DNA of 40,941 bases, taken from Lachnospiraceae bacterium. Lineage in GTDB: Bacteria > Bacillota_A > Clostridia > Lachnospirales > Lachnospiraceae. Positions 40,280-40,941 of the stretch are shown in pieces; positions within the stretch are counted from its first letter, which is position 1; each line of letters opens with the position of its first letter. Both the position numbers and the translations under genes were made by a program. The notes under the pieces were generated by a model, which saw nothing but the letters and a program-made list of their open reading frames with translations, ran no database searches and was not told the origin of the DNA. The DNA is taken from contig JAEEJD010000079.1 in the NCBI GenBank assembly GCA_016281675.1, forward strand, positions 1 through 40,941, given 5' to 3'.

Positions 40280-40941
40280 CTATCTCATCAGAATGAATTT
40301 GATCAGTTCGTTCTTATCAAGCGGTTCGCAGAAATAATAACCCTGCATATAGTTACAGCCGAGATCCTCAAGCTGTTTCTTCATTTCCTCATCCTCGACG
40401 CCGACCGCGACCGGATCGATCGCAAGATCGCCTATCATGCGCAGACTCCCTTCAAACACCGCCATTCCTTCCCCTTTGATCCCTTCACGGACAAATGTCC
40501 TGTCAAGCTTTATCCCGGAAAGCGGCATCTGCGCGATACGCTCAACCTCGAATATTCCCGCGCCGAAATCATCCATGTATATACAGAAGCCTATCTGAGC
40601 GAGGGCGTCTATATTGTCGCACATCTTCTCGAACAGATCCTTTCCGTCCACATCCGTTATGTTAAAGCATATATTCTTTGCCTGAACGTTATAGCTTTTC
40701 ATCGTGGAGAGTATCACTGTCAGAAGATCGCTCCACATGCACTGAACGGGCGACAGATTGATCTCTATGAAATCAAGCCCCATAAGAAGGAATTCGGGCA
40801 TTGATACGAATTTGCATGCCTCTTCGATAACATATGTCGTGATGGCATGTATCGAATTAAGCCTCTCCGCTTCACCGATCAGAATATCCGGCCTGATCTG
40901 ACCGAAATCGGGATCATTAAGTCGAAGAAAAGCCTCCACCC
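40280..40941 (-). CDS. EAL-domain protein, 5' end outside window, partly degenerate
   Basis: About 220 C-terminal residues of a larger protein are visible, starting inside the EAL domain; the N-terminal part lies beyond the right edge. The motif set is altered. The signature reads VEAFLRL. EINLS and the Lys of IKLDRTF are kept, and DDFG is kept but followed by AGIFE instead of TGYS. The ExTE Glu position reads NITD, and the EGIE block reads VGVEDEE. Loss of the ExTE Glu, a metal or substrate ligand, suggests weak or no phosphodiesterase activity, so a c-di-GMP-binding role is likely. It is homologous to the next gene through the end (CNYMQGYYF and GYYFSRP), consistent with a tandem duplication. 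Confidence 0.9.
   Translation of the reverse strand, partial: VEAFLRLNDPDFGQIRPDILIGEAERLNSIHAITTYVIEEACKFVSMPEFLLMGLDFIEINLSPVQCMWSDLLTVILSTMKSYNVQAKNICFNITDVDGKDLFEKMCDNIDALAQIGFCIYMDDFGAGIFEVERIAQMPLSGIKLDRTFVREGIKGEGMAVFEGSLRMIGDLAIDPVAVGVEDEEMKKQLEDLGCNYMQGYYFCEPLDKNELIKFILMR

Noticed and set aside
39845..40804. 319-codon open frame on the plus strand opposite the EAL genes
   Set aside because: It spans the junction of two real minus-strand EAL genes and has a very basic/His/Tyr-rich translation typical of an antisense frame.
1..40941. Mobile elements, prophage, CRISPR arrays, tRNA or rRNA genes
   Set aside because: I found no transposase or integrase motifs, no regularly spaced repeats and no tRNA-like cloverleaf or rRNA-like conserved sequence. 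Gene density and orientation are continuous with core chromosome.

Overview
The window looks like a chromosomal segment of an anaerobic, low-to-mid GC Firmicute of class Clostridia, most likely Lachnospiraceae-like (an inference, not a taxonomic assignment). The reasons are the gene order priA-def-fmt-(Zn peptidase)-rsmB-rlmN-prpC-prkC-rsgA-rpe, which closely follows the Bacillus/Clostridia arrangement, a PASTA-repeat PrkC kinase, a single-polypeptide FeoA-FeoB, strong AGGAGG-type ribosome binding sites with several TTG/GTG starts, and abundant c-di-GMP and hybrid-kinase signalling. Nearly everything is on the minus strand. Only feoAB and a truncated D-Ala-D-Ala dipeptidase at the left edge are on the plus strand. 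No rRNA, tRNA, insertion sequence, prophage or CRISPR array is visible. The longest gene-free stretch is about 120 nt, between 12314 and 12434.

Layout in the minus-strand reading direction, right to left. (1) 40941-36701: tandem EAL-domain proteins (one cut by the window edge), a YuxH-like EAL/HDOD protein and a small unknown protein, ending at an intrinsic terminator. (2) 36655-25291: housekeeping block for replication restart (PriA), N-terminal formyl-Met handling (Def, Fmt), rRNA methylation (RsmB, RlmN), Ser/Thr signalling (PrpC phosphatase, PrkC kinase), ribosome assembly (RsgA) and pentose phosphate (Rpe). (3) 25294-14786: with no break, the same run continues into a cell-surface glycan module. 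It encodes a UbiA-type prenyl-phosphate phosphoribosyltransferase homologue, a HAD phosphatase, two half-size EamA/SMR-like membrane proteins, a DRE-TIM aldolase with an unidentified C-terminal domain, a second HAD, a thiamine-diphosphate enzyme, a polyprenyl-phosphate GT2, a GT-C membrane glycosyltransferase, a DegT-type aminotransferase and a small unknown protein. Start and stop codons overlap or nearly touch at almost every junction of blocks 2 and 3, suggesting one transcription unit of about 22 kb and 20 genes.

(4) 14783-12435 (plus): feoAB. It shares a short control region with the divergent efflux-type operon 12313-7794 (membrane-fusion adaptor, ABC ATPase, FtsX-type permease). This region carries a near-consensus promoter, an extended -10 promoter and a perfect palindrome at the start of the efflux transcript. 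(5) 7750-220: a four-gene signalling operon with a Cache-GGDEF diguanylate cyclase, a hybrid histidine kinase, a second hybrid kinase with a DegV fatty-acid-binding domain and Hpt inserted after the receiver, and a stand-alone response regulator. (6) 3-215 (plus): the end of a VanX/DdpX-type dipeptidase.

The two strongest candidates for undescribed biology are the kinase-receiver-DegV-Hpt fusion, which could link a bound fatty acid to a phosphorelay, and the polyprenyl-phosphate sugar module containing an aldolase/ThDP enzyme pair and physically merged with the priA-to-rpe operon that also encodes the cell-wall-sensing kinase PrkC.
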